Notes under the pieces: model-generated
Databases searched by the model: none
What the model was told of the DNA's origin: nothing
The model's input: the letters and a program-made list of their open reading frames with translations, nothing else
Assembly: GCA_036653215.1 (NCBI GenBank)
Contig: JAVVUK010000015.1
Coordinates: forward strand, 1-23,464
Reading direction: 5' to 3'
Length of the DNA stretch: 23,464 nucleotides
From: JADFUS01 sp036653215
Lineage (GTDB): Bacteria > Bacteroidota > Bacteroidia > Bacteroidales > Rikenellaceae
Shown here: positions 23,310 through 23,464 of the stretch, piece after piece
How positions within the stretch are numbered: the first letter of the stretch is position 1
Layout: every line of letters starts with the position of its first letter
Program-made: the position numbers and the translations under genes

Positions 23310-23464
23310 TTAATTCTCCTTTCTTTTTTAGTTCCGACAAGTCAATATCGAAATGCCGTTCGGTTTTATCCACAAGAATGCGTTGTGCAATCTTTGCCCA
23401 CTTTGCTTCATTGCAAGAACTTTCATTTTCAAGCATTGACCATATTTGCCAAAAACACACAGCC
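23296..23464 (-). CDS. phage protein of unknown function, C-terminal part
   Basis: The frame is open from the right edge to a TGA at 23296-23298 and overlaps the endolysin start by 14 nt. The visible 55 residues include CNEAKWAKIAQRILVDKTER and end IDLSELKKKGELNGES, a charged helical tail without a recognised domain. The overlap with the endolysin and the Shine-Dalgarno site inside its 3' end suggest an adjacent phage gene in the same transcript. Its start lies outside the window. Confidence 0.6.
   Translation of the reverse strand, partial: AVCFWQIWSMLENESSCNEAKWAKIAQRILVDKTERHFDIDLSELKKKGELNGES
23316..23322 (-). promoter_or_regulatory. strong ribosome binding site of the endolysin
   Basis: AAAGGAG on the minus strand lies 6 nt before ATG 23309. 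It decides the start codon and contrasts with the A-rich, SD-less leaders of most chromosomal genes in this window. Confidence 0.65.

Larger units (their letters stand above)
21914..23464. mobile_element. end of a prophage integrated at tRNA-Ser, continuing past the right edge
   Basis: Right after the tRNA 3' end the gene content switches from housekeeping to phage lysis genes on the minus strand, pointing at the tRNA. tRNA 3' ends are common attachment sites of tyrosine integrases, so the tRNA 3' end is the probable att site. The genes near the boundary are lysis genes, so the integrase would be at the far end, outside the window. The exact att core cannot be set without the other junction. 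Confidence 0.7.

Overview
The window reads as a chromosomal segment of an AT-rich member of the Bacteroidota, most likely order Bacteroidales. The reasons are the gene content (a lysS-tpiA pair, an ExbB / small membrane protein / ExbD / ExbD cluster, and aspS-efp-engB-prs), start codons mostly without Shine-Dalgarno sequences, and several upstream regions carrying the Bacteroides-type promoter: TAnnTTTG at -7 with a TTG/TTTG element 19-20 bp upstream. No species can be named from this alone.

Layout. Positions 1-14729 are almost entirely minus-strand housekeeping genes in compact units: a TPR lipid-free secreted protein next to gyrA; lemA with two TPM-domain genes; lysS-tpiA; an ExbB-(small membrane protein)-ExbD-ExbD proton-channel operon; and tadA-dprA-tatD-ansA, whose junctions overlap or nearly touch. 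At about 14730-14881 divergent promoters nearly overlap, and the direction switches to plus: aspS-efp-engB-prs (junctions of 1 bp, a TAATG overlap and 8 bp), then a separately promoted three-gene operon of unknown secreted proteins (18903-21732), then a tRNA-Ser(GCT) gene at 21825-21913 with its own promoter and terminator.

Immediately right of the tRNA the character changes. Genes run on the minus strand toward the tRNA and look like the end of a prophage: a GH108-type muramidase (endolysin) with an EF-hand-like insert, and directly after it (1 nt gap) a small protein with a lipoprotein signal at the N-terminus and one membrane segment near the C-terminus. That layout is what a unimolecular spanin (u-spanin) has, so the pair is probably a lysis cassette. 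A third phage gene enters from the right edge. The element seems to be integrated at the 3' end of tRNA-Ser; no integrase or second att site is inside the window.

Most notable points: the u-spanin candidate; the alternative hairpins behind it; the uncharacterised three-gene secreted operon with a structured leader; an Asn at the GyrA position equivalent to E. coli Asp87; and a tandem duplication overlapping the stop of the glycine-tailed TPM protein. No CRISPR array, rRNA or transposase was seen.
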